Assembly (NCBI RefSeq): GCF_021513275.1
Contig: NZ_CP090978.1
Coordinates: forward strand, 310,001 to 374,000
Reading direction: 5' to 3'
Length of the DNA stretch: 64,000 bases
Source of the DNA: Paenibacillus hexagrammi
Lineage (GTDB): Bacteria; Bacillota; Bacilli; Paenibacillales; NBRC-103111
Below the pieces are notes generated by a model. That model saw only the letters and a program-made list of their open reading frames with translations. It did not search any database and had not been told where the DNA came from. Shown here one piece after another: positions 44,001-54,262 of this stretch. Each line of letters opens with the position of its first letter. The first letter of the stretch is position 1. The position numbers were made by a program, and so were the translations under genes.

Positions 44001-44205
44001 CCAGCAGATTGCCGTTTTCTACGGAAAGCTCGCCTACATATACAGAAGTGTTCTCTATGAGGCTTTTTCCATCGGGCAAATTTTGCTCGCTAAACGAGCC
44101 GCCGTTAAACATATAAGTAAGGCCGATGCCGATTCCAATCAGAATAGACAAAAACACGGCGTATTGGAGAAGTAATTTTCCTAGTCGTTTAGCCAAGTGG
44201 GACAC
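41071..44205 (-). CDS. Hybrid sensor with two histidine-kinase cores and a receiver
   Basis: GTG 44205 follows AGAGGTG; ATG 44268 would overlap the upstream gene by 25 bases. The order is a membrane helix, an extracytoplasmic 7TMR-DISM-like domain, seven transmembrane segments, a HisKA core (His in FLANTSHELRTP, ~residue 447) with HATPase (DTGIGIAQDQL; GGTGLGLSI), a receiver (Asp in LVLLDVMMTDMNG, ~755), and a second core of HisKA_3 type (His in RIAHEIHDILGHRLTG, ~873) with its own HATPase. The frame probably shifts at the very end: one more G in a five-G run near 41088 gives LGGILQLNPPDDGRGTVLSI and a stop at 41012. Its regulator is the NarL-type gene upstream. Confidence 0.92.
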   Translation of the reverse strand: MSHLAKRLGKLLLQYAVFLSILIGIGIGLTYMFNGGSFSEQNLPDGKSLIENTSVYVGELSVENGNLLDHGEVWKQLLDPHAESDLQQVQPVFWLRTVFSDDAGIRDPVLWVRNLNRYEIFINGESVYRYHIDDPDPRRNTLSQFHPIDLPIPLSGAVVTVKVVDEVPLQMDTHFNLSDKESTFRELLLESGVKTITGIIFLFLGISCLVLYLAAPRQLVYMYFSLMNLSAAITCLSVSLLLNYYMDLSKLVYWDKIALPLTTLAFVGFIEQIYGKGYLSMHRWLRYLLTAFTIWFAITGWYHIDLYLWMNSVLKKWMDIFTLIVVLVSLSLDQSRRSAGSGGRAGMDWVLFGSGIMACIAIKRMLFQYHPSWSGYLYELSPMFVMYWNTDLIFVGQFAFILCMGLVLVRHLSSIHIRVREYALQLQSQNTRLKELDRLKDEFLANTSHELRTPIHGIIGITESLLDGVAGSLPSPVQANLKLVVSSGLRLTRLIDDILDFSKLKHRDLLLKPTAVHLRPVAALVFAMFEPIARKKGVLLKNDVNEQTPLVWADENRLQQMLYNLIGNAIKFTENGEIRTSARVNGDFVALEVRDTGIGIAQDQLETIFEPFEQAESGQLRGGTGLGLSITRKLVELHGGKISVHSTPGTGTAFSLILPTAVHAADAPVSIPTSDLFVHLQNERLNDSPFEDTEYIVASGRTDAAEATILVVDDEIVNLHVLTHFLTGSPYRILKASSGKEALHLVKEHSPQLVLLDVMMTDMNGYEVCQEIRRYKNAWELPVLLLTARNQPSDVVKGFDVGANDYLIKPIARKELLARVQVHLELSRLHQSLEELVIQRTVELEETHRQLQASMQETFEALGEVAIYEERSRIAHEIHDILGHRLTGAAMQLEAVKRLVRHDPDTALTKLETALAAVRGGLEDVRSAVRMMKDDFANTELEQSVRALIEETEALTGVTIDCHLGELPPLDAMQKKVIYYALQEGLTNGIKHGGGRSFSFHLQLTRDFLEFTLWNDGAPYVSVPHGFGLSTMRERIQHLGGFYS

Positions 44206-44243
44206 GCCTGCACCTCTAACCTCCGAATTGTGTGTAAATATCT

Positions 44244-44912
44244 TCAAGAGAACATTTCTTTGAGGCACAGAATCGCTTTCGTGCGATCCTTAACGCCGAT
44301 TTTGTGATAGATGATACTGACGTAATTTTTGACGGTTCCCTCGCTCATGTAGAGCGTCTTGGCCATCTCCTTATTGGATTTGCCGTCCAGCATGAGCTGG
44401 ATAATGTGCTTTTCTCTTTCTGTGAAGGTAATGCCCTGCAGCTTCGTACGATCAAGCGTCAGAGGCTTCTGGGGTCCTGAGGTTAAAAAAGAAATGCGGG
44501 CAGCCAATTTGCTGGCGATAATGGACGGCATCATCAGTTGGCCTTGATACACATCCCGAAGGGCTTGAATAATTTTTTCGCCAGGCATATCCTTCAGCAA
44601 AAATCCCTTGGCCCCATGAGCCATACTTTCCACAATGTACTCATCCTCCGCAAATGTGGTCAGCACGACAATCATCGTATCAGGGAATTCTCTCATGATA
44701 ATTTTCGTGGCGGCGATCCCGTCGAGCTGAGGCATTCGCACATCCATTAGCACCAAGTCCGGCTGATGCCGGCGTACCAGTTCTGTCGCTTGTTCTCCGT
44801 TCTCCGCAACTCCGACGACCTCCATGTCAGGTTCGAGATTAATAATCGTTTGAAGAGCGTCTCTCAGCAGTGTCTGGTCGTCAGCTATTACAATTCTTAT
44901 CTTCGTGGACAA
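44244..44912 (-). CDS. NarL/FixJ-family response regulator
   Basis: TTG 44912 follows AGGAGAAG and gives 222 residues. The receiver has phospho-Asp in DLVLMDVRMPQLDG and Lys in GFLLKDMPGEKI. The LuxR-type HTH is ITFTEREKHIIQLMLDGKSN with KEMAKTLYMSEGTVKNYVS. It is directly upstream of, and co-oriented with, the hybrid kinase, whose second (HisKA_3) core is the type that phosphorylates NarL-family regulators. It is divergent from the surface-protein genes starting at 45106; the repeated ATGACTT sites between them are candidate targets. Confidence 0.93.
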   Translation of the reverse strand: MSTKIRIVIADDQTLLRDALQTIINLEPDMEVVGVAENGEQATELVRRHQPDLVLMDVRMPQLDGIAATKIIMREFPDTMIVVLTTFAEDEYIVESMAHGAKGFLLKDMPGEKIIQALRDVYQGQLMMPSIIASKLAARISFLTSGPQKPLTLDRTKLQGITFTEREKHIIQLMLDGKSNKEMAKTLYMSEGTVKNYVSIIYHKIGVKDRTKAILCLKEMFS

Positions 44913-45006
44913 CGGTATCTTCTCCTAATTCCAATGTAGAACTTCCGCTAATATCGGTTCCATTATAAGGCAAAGAACCTGACTGGTATACGGATTTTTG
45001 CAGTTC

Positions 45007-45055
45007 ATGACTTTCCTTATGACTTCGGTCACTAGAGGGATGACTTCGATGACTC
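45007..45055. promoter_or_regulatory. Cluster of ATGACTT repeats in the divergent regulatory region
   Basis: ATGACTT occurs at 45007, 45019 and 45040, with ATGACTC at 45049, giving spacings of 12, 21 and 9 bases. The region separates the NarL-type regulator (-) from the surface-protein operon (+). The same heptamer appears twice upstream of the DoxX gene behind another NarL-type pair. Confidence 0.45.
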
Positions 45056-45105
45056 TAGCATGAGAATTGGCTAAATACGCTTTAGGAATAGGAGGAAATG
45101 GAAGT

Positions 45106-46650
45106 ATGAGAAGATGGGTAATAACGATGGTTTCGGCACTGTTTCTGCTGCTGCTTGCCGTGCCGGCATTTGCATCCGACTATCAGGCCGTTGATGTGGA
45201 GGTGGACGGCAGTAAGCTGACAGTCAGTGCTTATCTGGTGGATGGGCGAACGATGGTGCCGATGCGGGCGATTTTCGAGAGATTGAATGCCACAATCGAG
45301 TGGGATGATGTGAGGAAGTCTGCTACAGCGATGAAGGGAACTACGAAGGTCCAGCTGTGGATCGGACGGACAGATGCCCAGTCGGGAGATCATGCGGTTA
45401 CCTTGGATGTGCCGCCCATGCTCATTAACGGCAGCACTTATGTGCCACTGCGGTTTGTATCGGAATCGTTAGGGGCTGAAGTTTCCTTCGACTCCGAACG
45501 CAATACGGCCGTCGTAGCGACAAATAGCGGCTGCACGCATGATGGCGGTCAGACGCATAGCGGTACGATTCAGCCTGGCGGCGAAACCTGGGGAGTCTGC
45601 GGCAGTCCGCATTTCGTAAAGGGCGATTTCATTGTCAGCGGCAAGGACAGCCCGGTTTTGACGATTGAAGCGGGGGCTGTCGTTCATTTTGAACAAGCGG
45701 CTTCGATTCGAATAGGTGAGGATGCTCCCGGAGGACTTGTTGTGGAAGGTACGGAGGAGCAACCGGTCGTGCTGACAGCTGACACCGCCGGTGCTGAGCC
45801 CGGCTTCTGGAGGGGGATTCAATTCTTTAGCCAGACCGTGAAAGGACGGGCGTCGCTGGAGCATGCCCGTATCGAGTATGCCGGGGATATCAGCGAAGGG
45901 GCTGTCGGCGTGCACAGCGATACACAGCCGCTTTCGGTGATGATGAATGATACGGAGATCAAGAACAGTTTGTATGCCGGCATGCTGCTGCAAGGGCTTA
46001 GTCAGCTAACACTTCAGAGCAATGGGCTGCATATTACCGGCACCAAGGCATCCGCCGAGGGAGGCGGCGCGCCTATTATCACAGGTGTATACGGAACGAA
46101 CCGCTTGCCAGACGGGGATTATACGGGCAATGATGCGGATCAAATTCTCATTGCGCCGGGCACTTCGACGGACACAGTAACGCGTAACACCATTTGGCGA
46201 AATGTCGGTGTTCCTTATCACAGCGAAACGACGGTAGTGATCGAAGGAGCAGCTAATCCGCTTTTGACCGTTGAGCCCGGTGTAACAGCGAATTGGTCGA
46301 ACGGTTATGGCATGCGAGTCGGTGAAGCAGGGCGAGGCGGACTGCATGCCGTCGGTACGGCGGAGCAGCCGGTAACCTTCTCGTCGGAATTGGCGCGTCC
46401 CGGTACCTGGGAAGGTCTCTATGTAGGGGATCAGGCAGGTGAAGTGAACGTGCAGTATGCCGTCATCGAGTATGCGAGGCAGGGAGTGTCCTTTTGGCAG
46501 GACATGGGGCCTGTGATCCAAAATTGTACGATTCGCAGCAACGAAGAGTATGGGATCGCGGTGTTGAACGAAGATAGCACAGCTACGGACTTCAGGTCCG
46601 GTTTGGGCAATACGTTCAAGAATAACGGTGAAGACCAGCATACTGACTAG
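45106..46650 (+). CDS. Secreted protein with copper-amine-oxidase N-terminal-like domain and beta-helix repeats
   Basis: ATG 45106 follows ATAGGAGGAAATGG. A signal peptide (ITMVSALFLLLLAVPAFA) precedes a CuAO-N-type domain (VDGRTMVPMRAIFERLNATI, then INGSTYVPLRFVSESLGAEV), the pair of motifs commonly used as a cell-wall-binding module in Paenibacillaceae. Residues ~150-510 read as right-handed parallel beta-helix repeats, with turns such as GGLVVEGTEEQPVVLTA and GGLHAVGTAEQPVTF. There is no catalytic copper site, so no oxidase activity is implied. It ends 50 bases before the giant SLH gene and is probably co-transcribed. Confidence 0.85.
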   Translation: MRRWVITMVSALFLLLLAVPAFASDYQAVDVEVDGSKLTVSAYLVDGRTMVPMRAIFERLNATIEWDDVRKSATAMKGTTKVQLWIGRTDAQSGDHAVTLDVPPMLINGSTYVPLRFVSESLGAEVSFDSERNTAVVATNSGCTHDGGQTHSGTIQPGGETWGVCGSPHFVKGDFIVSGKDSPVLTIEAGAVVHFEQAASIRIGEDAPGGLVVEGTEEQPVVLTADTAGAEPGFWRGIQFFSQTVKGRASLEHARIEYAGDISEGAVGVHSDTQPLSVMMNDTEIKNSLYAGMLLQGLSQLTLQSNGLHITGTKASAEGGGAPIITGVYGTNRLPDGDYTGNDADQILIAPGTSTDTVTRNTIWRNVGVPYHSETTVVIEGAANPLLTVEPGVTANWSNGYGMRVGEAGRGGLHAVGTAEQPVTFSSELARPGTWEGLYVGDQAGEVNVQYAVIEYARQGVSFWQDMGPVIQNCTIRSNEEYGIAVLNEDSTATDFRSGLGNTFKNNGEDQHTD

Positions 46651-46703
46651 CCCGATGACCCAAGTAGAAGATGTAAGGGACAAGGAGCTGAGCATAAAGC
46701 ATG

Positions 46704-49700
46704 ATGTGGAAACGAACACGTAAGCCGATCAGTGCGCTGCTGACGGCAGCCATTCTGTTCTCCTCCATTCCGGCTTCCCCGGGGGAGGTAGGGTTTGGGC
46801 GGAGGAAACTGGCCTGAATGGAACTATGAATGGAAGCGGAATTGAGCAAAAGGCGGCAAGAGATCAGCCTTCCGTGCAAGTGCCAATCGCATTGCCGATG
46901 GCGCAACTCATCAACCCCGATGCCCCTACCGATGGATCTTAGCTGTCTACTGCTGCCGATGAAATCGACTTGTCCTGGAGTGGTTTGACCGGAACAGTTA
47001 CCTATGCGGTATATCGGGAAGGCACGTATGTCGGCTCAACGGACAGTCTCGGATACAGGGATCAAGGTTTGCCTTCAAGGACGGCAGCTGCTTATGAAGT
47101 AAAGGCTGTGGATGCAACCGGCGCAAGCTCATCTCCGCTTGTGATTTATGCAGGAACGCCAACGGCCGGAGAGCAGGTGCTGAGCAGAACGGACGGGGGC
47201 ATTGCGGGGAACGGACTCACGGAGAGTGTGGCACTCAGCGGTGACGGAAACACAGCGGCCTTCGTGTCCAAGGCAACTAATCTGCTGCCTGGTGTCGGTG
47301 ACGGGGAGAATGGGGTTCTCTATGTCAGGGATTTGAAAACGAATAAGCTCACTACGGCATATCAGCCTCAGACTCTGCAGCTTTCGGATATAGGGAACCT
47401 GTCCTTGAGCAGAGACGGCCGTTATCTGGCATTCGGCGCCCACGATACTGATCAAATAAGCCGCATCTTTGTGGTAGACCGATCAGATGGCAGTATGAGA
47501 TCCATTGCCCCCAGCGCAGCAGCGGGCGTACATGCGCCCAGCATATCGCCAAGCGGGGATAAGCTGGCATTTTTAACAGATGCTGCGCTTACCAAAGATG
47601 ATACGGATGAAGGCACTGACATCTACGTTGCGGATTTGACTAAGGAAGAAGAGAGTTTCCTTCGCGTCCAGCGGGTTTTTGACGGGAAAAGATTATCCTC
47701 CCTTTGTATCGCCGGAACGGATGCTGTCGTGTACCGAACAGAGCCTTGGGATGTCGGTTCGACTGCACTATATCTGCAGAAGCTCGGCGATGAGGATCCG
47801 GTATTCATCGCCCAGAACGTCACGGATTACAGCGTATCCGCTGACGGCAGGTATACAGCTTATGCAAGACAGGGGAGCATTTACAGGTATGATGCGACAA
47901 TGGGCACGTCTTCGCTGCTGGCAGCCGGAGATAGCGAGCATATCTTGTACAGCGATCCGGTTACTAGCAAGGATGGTCAGCGTATCGTTTATCAGTACGA
48001 GGATTTCCAAGCGCCCTACGGGGTTTATTTGAATAATCACGGAGCCATTTGGACGAATATGCAAACGTCCGAGCAGGTGAAGCTGGGCCATCCCGCCACC
48101 TATACAGACAAGATCGGTATGAGTGAAACAGGCGGGCGTATCGTTTATATCAGCGAGTACTTCGGTGTGCGGGACGAATTCGGCAACCCCTATATAGAGG
48201 CCATGACTGATTGTCCGAAGGGCTGCAGCTCAGATAGCCCGTCGGGTCCTGTCTTGGACCGGGCAGGCTGGCAGGCTGCGAGTCTGGTACGCGGGCAAGC
48301 GCAGCTGGGAAGCGATTTTCTGATCCGAGCAGAAGGTACCGCCTCGAATACGGTAGCCGCAACAATTCGGTATAAAGCCTGGAAGCCGAATGGCAGCGGG
48401 ACGGAGGATAAGGAGGCCTTGCTGCCGCTTCCTGAGTTGGCAGGAAAGTCCGGCACCTATGAAGCGGCGTTCCCTCTGACAGAGGGGATCGAACAGATCG
48501 TCTCCGTTCACGTGGAAATGAAGGATAGCGAAGGGCAGACCGCCATACGCGACGCAGAGAGGCTTCCGGTTCATGTAACCGGTGGGGGCACGTTTACGCT
48601 GGTCACGGCGGATGCGTCGTACATCGCAGGCTCCCGGCTCGTTATTTGGAGCCCAAGCCTGCAAACTGGCGCAACAATTAGCTATACAGGGGAGACTGAT
48701 TTGGAAGCGGCTTTGCCTGCTGCGGATGATTACCGGGCGACGCTGCTTGCGCAGGACGGCAAGCTACTGGCTGAAAGCATCGGAATTACCGTTCAGTCGG
48801 GACTTAAGACAGCTAGAGCTGTCAACGTCGTTGTACCCGCCGACCTGACGGTGAAGCTTGTCAATGAACAGGGTGAAGCGATTGCCTCTGCTGCTGTATC
48901 ACTAGCTGACCCGAACGGCGGCAAGACGTTAACAGCGGGATACACCGATGATGAAGGGGTCGCACATCTTCGTGCAGGTCAGGTGGGAGATGAAGCGATG
49001 CTTACATTCCAGCTGCCGCAGCCGTATGCACCGATGGAGCCGGAGGTGGTTACCCTGGGGCAGGGATTGATGGTTCGCAGAACAGCGGTCATCCGCTACG
49101 GTACCCTCATGGGAACCGTAACAGACCCGCGTGGCAATCCGGTCAGCGGTCTGACTGTTCAAGCGGTATCCGCAGGCAGAACCAGTTCGGCAGCGGTCAA
49201 TGAGCAGGGAGTTTACACGCTTACACTGCCGGAAGGAAGTGCGCTGCTTACGGTGAAGCGGGTTGGAGACGGGCCGCGTCTTACATCAGGGACTGTCGCT
49301 GCTTTCGTTCAGCCGTCACAGACGAACCGATTGGACGTAAGCGTTCGGCCGGAAGAGACAGGAAGTGTGAAGGTTCATTTGGTGGAGCATCGATTCGGCG
49401 AGCCTGAGCGGGAGATTCCGTTATATTCCCGTCAGTATACGATTCGCACGATGAATGCGGACGGTACGCTTGTTAATGGGTACGAAACCGACGGGACCAT
49501 GCATCTCACGGGGATTACTTCTGACAAGGTCAGCATCTGTGTCACGGACGGCCGGATTGAAGGTTGTTCCGAAGCGGCGCTGAATCAAGAAAATGAAGGC
49601 GAAACTACGGTACACCTAGTCGAAAGAAGCCTCGTTACCGGTATCATCGAGCTTCCTGTAGATCGAGAGCTGGAGCACGTGACTGCCGTATTGACGGAGA

Positions 49701-52700
49701 AAGATCAGGATGGAAAAACGGTGGGTTCCTCTTCGGCGTATTCCCTGTATAACGGCAGCTTCCGCATAGCGCTGGAACGGGCCGGGCACTACGAGCTGCG
49801 CCTGCAGACGGATACCGACCGTTCGGGCAATGAGCCTCTATCGGCTGCTGCGGCCTTTGAGATCAAGGAAGGGGAGCTTCATAACCTCGGCACGATGCGA
49901 TTAGATGCCGGCGGTTGGTTCCAGAACAGGACCGGCAATCTGCTGTCTGCCCCTTCTAGTGCCGTGCACGACGGGAAAGTGAGTCTGCGTGGACAATTCC
50001 GTAACGGCGGCACAGCGTCTGCTGCCAGTGCCTCGCTTCTTCTTGAAGAGCCAAGAGGAACTTCTGTTATTCCCGAAAGCGTGATCGTGGGCGGGCAACC
50101 CGCCTCTGTGGAAATGGTTCGCCCAGGCCTTTATCGTGCTGCTTTACCTGGCGCAATCGCACCGGGGCAGGAGGGAGTCGCGCTCTACACGTTAAAGCTA
50201 ACAGGAGATACCAGCAGTGGGAGTTCGATTGAGCCGCAGCTAAGCATTCAGTTTACCGCCGCAGGCTCGTCGGAGGCAGTCACCGAGCAAATCGGGACGA
50301 CCAGCATTTTTCTAAATGATGTAATCTTGCATGCCCCTGAGGTTGTATCCAAATCGTCGTTTATGGTGGATGGATTGGCGCCACCCGGCAGTCAGGTTGC
50401 TGTGATGGACGGAGATTCGCTAATTGGCTCTGCAACAGCCTCTCCGAACGGCACTTGGTTCAGTCCAATTATACTCGGGGATCATTCGGAAAAAGGCATT
50501 CATTCGCTTCGTGCGATAGCCCGCATGCAGGATCAGAATGGTTCCGGTTCCTCTAAAGAGTCTGCCAGGACTTTGGTTCAGTTAGATCCTACACAACCCT
50601 ATCCAACGAAATTAGAGCTATCTACGAGCTTGCATGGGCAGCCGACCGTTATGGATGTGGATTTGACGAACGGTATTGCAAGGTTTCCCTTCATCATCGA
50701 TCCCTCAGCTCCTCTCCGCTTTGCAGTTCAGTTTCAAGAGCCTTCTCGCGTGGAGCATGTCAACCTATACATCGGAGGGGAAACGATACCGCTGACGTAC
50801 AATCCGCTTTCACAGCGGTTCGAAGGGCTGAAGACGACACCTCACACGAGCTTGGATGCGATTTGGACGTCTTATGACATCAAGCCCTTGCCGTATTCAA
50901 ATGCCAATCTCAGTGAGGAAGAGCTATTGGAAAAGCTTCCGGAAGGCTTGAGGAAGTATCATGCCACCGTCGAGCAGGCCGAACCTTCTTCTGCTTCAGC
51001 TTTAGCTGCCCCTGCCACAGACGGGCGGCATACAGCAGCGACGGTCACCTTGGCTAACGATGAGCTTCCGGACGATAAGATTACGGTCGAGTATTATACC
51101 GAGGACGTATCCGACTTTCATCCATCGCCATTGCCGGTCGGAGCGCCTCCCGTCTACGATCTTCGGTACAGCTTTGATGAAGATAAAGGCGTCATCGATG
51201 TCAGTGCCATCATGCCGGTCGATCAGGCGGTGGCGCTGTTTCCGAAAAGATCGGACCTGGTTCGCATACTAGAGGCGGACGCTCAAGCGGTCATCAGGGT
51301 GGGTGCGAACATGAAACTCGATGTGAAGACACCTGGAGCTGCCTCGCCTTTAGGTATACTGGGTGCCTTGAAAGCGGGATATGACTATCAACAGAAGATG
51401 AACGCGCTTGATTCTATGATGGATCAGACGCAAGGTTCCGAGTGCTTGCCGCCTCACTATAAGCAGTACTACGCCGATCGCCTTAATGATCTGAATGAGA
51501 GGCTGATAAAAAATCTGTCGACGCAGTACGTTTTGCAGCTAAGCGCAATGGGGCTGGCTTCGAGTGGAGTGGGCTTCTTGGGCGGCGTTGCTGTCATGGG
51601 TGTTTCGGCGGCTATTAACGCAAGGCTCAATTCACTTTTTCAGGAGCAGCTGGATAGTCTGCAAAAGGAATTTGCATCCGATCAGGCAAGCGCGGACTGC
51701 AAAAAGAAAGAAAAGGATGACAACGACAACGGCGGCATCCCTTCTCAGCATCCGCTGCCATCGGACAGAAGGATTCCTCCCGGCAGCAGCAGTAAGAAGC
51801 GATGGGCTGATCCGTTCTGGATCTACGACCCGAGCGGTTATGTCTATGAAGCTGTACCCTCCAATCGCCTCACCGGCGTAAAAGCAACAGCGCTTCAGCG
51901 CGGGGAAGATGGCGTGTATCGGGCGTGGGACGCTTCATGGTTCCTTCAGCAGAATCCGCTCTCCACAGAAGGGGAGGGACGCTATGGCTGGGATGTGCCG
52001 GAAGGCTCCTGGCAAATACAGTTTGAAAAAGAAGGCTACGAGACGGCTTACAGTCCCGAGCTGCAGGTGCTGCCTCCGCATTACGATGTCCATGTGGGCA
52101 TGGTGTCTCGTCAGGCACCGAAGGTCACCGATGTACGTCAAGAGCAAGACGCATCGGCGCTGCTCCTGACGTTCAGCAAGTATATGCTGCCTTCGTCGCT
52201 GACAGCCGATACGGTTAATGTACAAACGAGTGACGGCAGCCAGCAAATCCCGATCCGCATAGAGCCGGTACATGCGGAGGCTGATGGGAAAGGCCGTCTT
52301 CTAGCCCGGACGTTCCGGCTTGTACCGCTCGAGCAGAATTGGACGGCGGAGGTCTCTTACCGGGTTCAAGTGGAGCCGTTCGTACAAAGCTATGCCGGAA
52401 TACCGATGCAAGATGAATTCAGTCAAGACCTTGAGGTGAAGGAGACTTTGCCTGCCTACGAGGATGCAGCGGAGCAGGTTCAGATATTGCCTGCCGTGAA
52501 CGCTATCGGGATCACCTGGCAGCAAAAGTCCGGAGCTGACCCTGATCATTATGTGCTGCAGTGGCGTGAATCCGGACAGAGTGCGTACTCGCAAGAGCTG
52601 ACGGCAGCACCGGGAGCGGGCTTGCTGGCCGCACGCAATCTTCATCCGGGCACGAGCTACGAGCTTCGCCTTGTTTCCGTGGCTCCTGACGGCAGAGAGT

Positions 52701-54139
52701 CCAGCGGAGTAATGGTTACCGGTCAACCTCTGACCGTGGAGCAGCCCGCTGCAGATCGGACCCCGCCTGCTGCGCCCATGAATGCTTCCGCACTTATCGC
52801 GGACAACGGGCAAGGGCTAATTGCTCGGTGGACGGATCCTGCGGATGCCGACCTCAATAAGCTGCTGCTCAGGTTGCAGAAGCCTGGCGAGTCCGAGTTC
52901 GGTCCTGCAGTGCCCGTTGCGAAAGGCATCGGGCAGTACAGCTTTGCGCCTTTAACTCTTAACGGCACGTACCGAGTTAAGCTGAGCGCAGTGGATATTC
53001 GGGGCAATGAATCGGAGGCGGTGACTGTTACGGTAGAGCGGACCTCTTCGTCTTCATCCGGGCATGGCGGAGGAAGCACTGGAAGCGTTGGAGGTGCTGG
53101 AGGCGCTGGAGGGAGCGATCAATCGCCTGCTGATCCGCAGCCTGATCAGGATGAAGTCTCTCAAACGATCGAAGTGGGTAAAGCGATCTACGATTGGTTC
53201 GATGGCAAGGCCAAGTGGCGCATGAGGCCGAATCAGGCGTTGACTGGCGCAGAAGTCGAAGCAAAGCGACAACCATCATCTTTGCAGCCGCAAACAACGG
53301 CATCGGGCTACAGTGCGGCTTCCGATACGATTTCGTTCCAATCGACTACACGATTGCAGGGATCTTCAATCCGATTGACCCTTGCTTACGACCCGGCGTC
53401 ATTAAATGGAAAGGACTCGCGAAAATTGGGTGTGTATCGGCTAGATGCTTCCGAACCTTCTGGATGGGTTTATATCGGAGGTTTGGTTGATGTTCATCAT
53501 CATACGGTAACAGCTGAAATGAACGATTGGGGAAGCTACGTAGTGCTGTTCTATGACCGCAGCTTCAGCGATTTGGCGGGGCATTGGAGCCGTAAGGATA
53601 TTGAAGCCTTAGTCGGCAAGCATCTGGTAGACGGAGTTAGCGATGATAGTTATAAGCCGGATGAAGCTGTGACCCGCGCTCAGGCTGCCAAAATGATCGC
53701 CCGTCTTCTCGAGGCTGAGGGGCGTAGCCCGGAAACACGTTCCCCTCCAACTGCTCAGGCTGAATTTCGTGATGTGAACCGAGATGCTTGGTATTACCCG
53801 TATATTTCCTCGCTTGCTGAAGCGGGAATCGTACAGGGCTCAGATGGCATGTTCCGGCCAGATGCACCGATTACCCGCGAGGAACTGGCGGTTATGCTGG
53901 AGAGGGCACTGCCTGCATCGAGGGCGGCTTCTCAAGCAGTCTTGGAGAGTTACGCTGATGCTGCTTCGGTGGCGGATTGGGCCAAGGCTGCTGTCAGTCA
54001 GGCAGTGGCAAGAGGATGGATGCAGGGGATGACCGCTGTAGAGCTTCAGCCTCAGCATACGGCGACTCGTGCTCAAGCCGGCGTCATGCTGCTGAGGATT
54101 TGGCAGGAGTTTGAAGTAAGTCAACTACAAACAGATTAA
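46704..54139 (+). CDS. Giant SLH-anchored multidomain surface protein (one frameshift and one in-frame TAG)
   Basis: The signal peptide (MWKRTRKPISALLTAAILFS) is encoded from ATG 46704. A one-base loss near 46781-46793 must be restored to read VWAEETGLNGTMNGSG, and an in-frame TAG lies at 46940. From about 46943 the frame is open for about 2,390 residues. In order there are a FN3-like segment, a TolB/WD40-like propeller (LSLSRDGRYLAFGAHD), carboxypeptidase-regulatory-like beta domains (GTLMGTVTDPRGNPVSGLTV), Ig-like parts, a mid-protein hydrophobic stretch (LASSGVGFLGGVAVMGVSAA), SbsA-like and FN3 domains, a Ser/Gly linker, and three SLH repeats at the C terminus that bind pyruvylated wall polymer. 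It is about 2,480 residues when restored. Confidence 0.9.
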
Positions 54140-54144
54140 GCAGC

Positions 54145-54184
54145 AAGGAGTGCCTGTCGAGGTTTGCGACGGGGCTCCTTTTTC
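54145..54184 (+). terminator. Intrinsic terminator after the SLH gene
   Basis: AGGAG...GTCG pairs with CGAC...CTCCT, followed by TTTTT. Confidence 0.7.
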
Positions 54185-54262
54185 TGGTTAAACATGGAAT
54201 TATTTTCACGCTGCTTAGTAAGAAATGTGCTAATATGGGGTTGAAACGAGGTGAGGGAGTGC

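Noticed and set aside
45106..46650. Copper amine oxidase enzyme
   Set aside because: Only the N-terminal CuAO-like wall-binding module is present; there is no topaquinone Tyr or copper His site.
46940..46942. In-frame TAG as a recoded (pyrrolysine-like) codon
   Set aside because: A single occurrence close to an indel, with no recoding machinery in view, is better explained by error or mutation.
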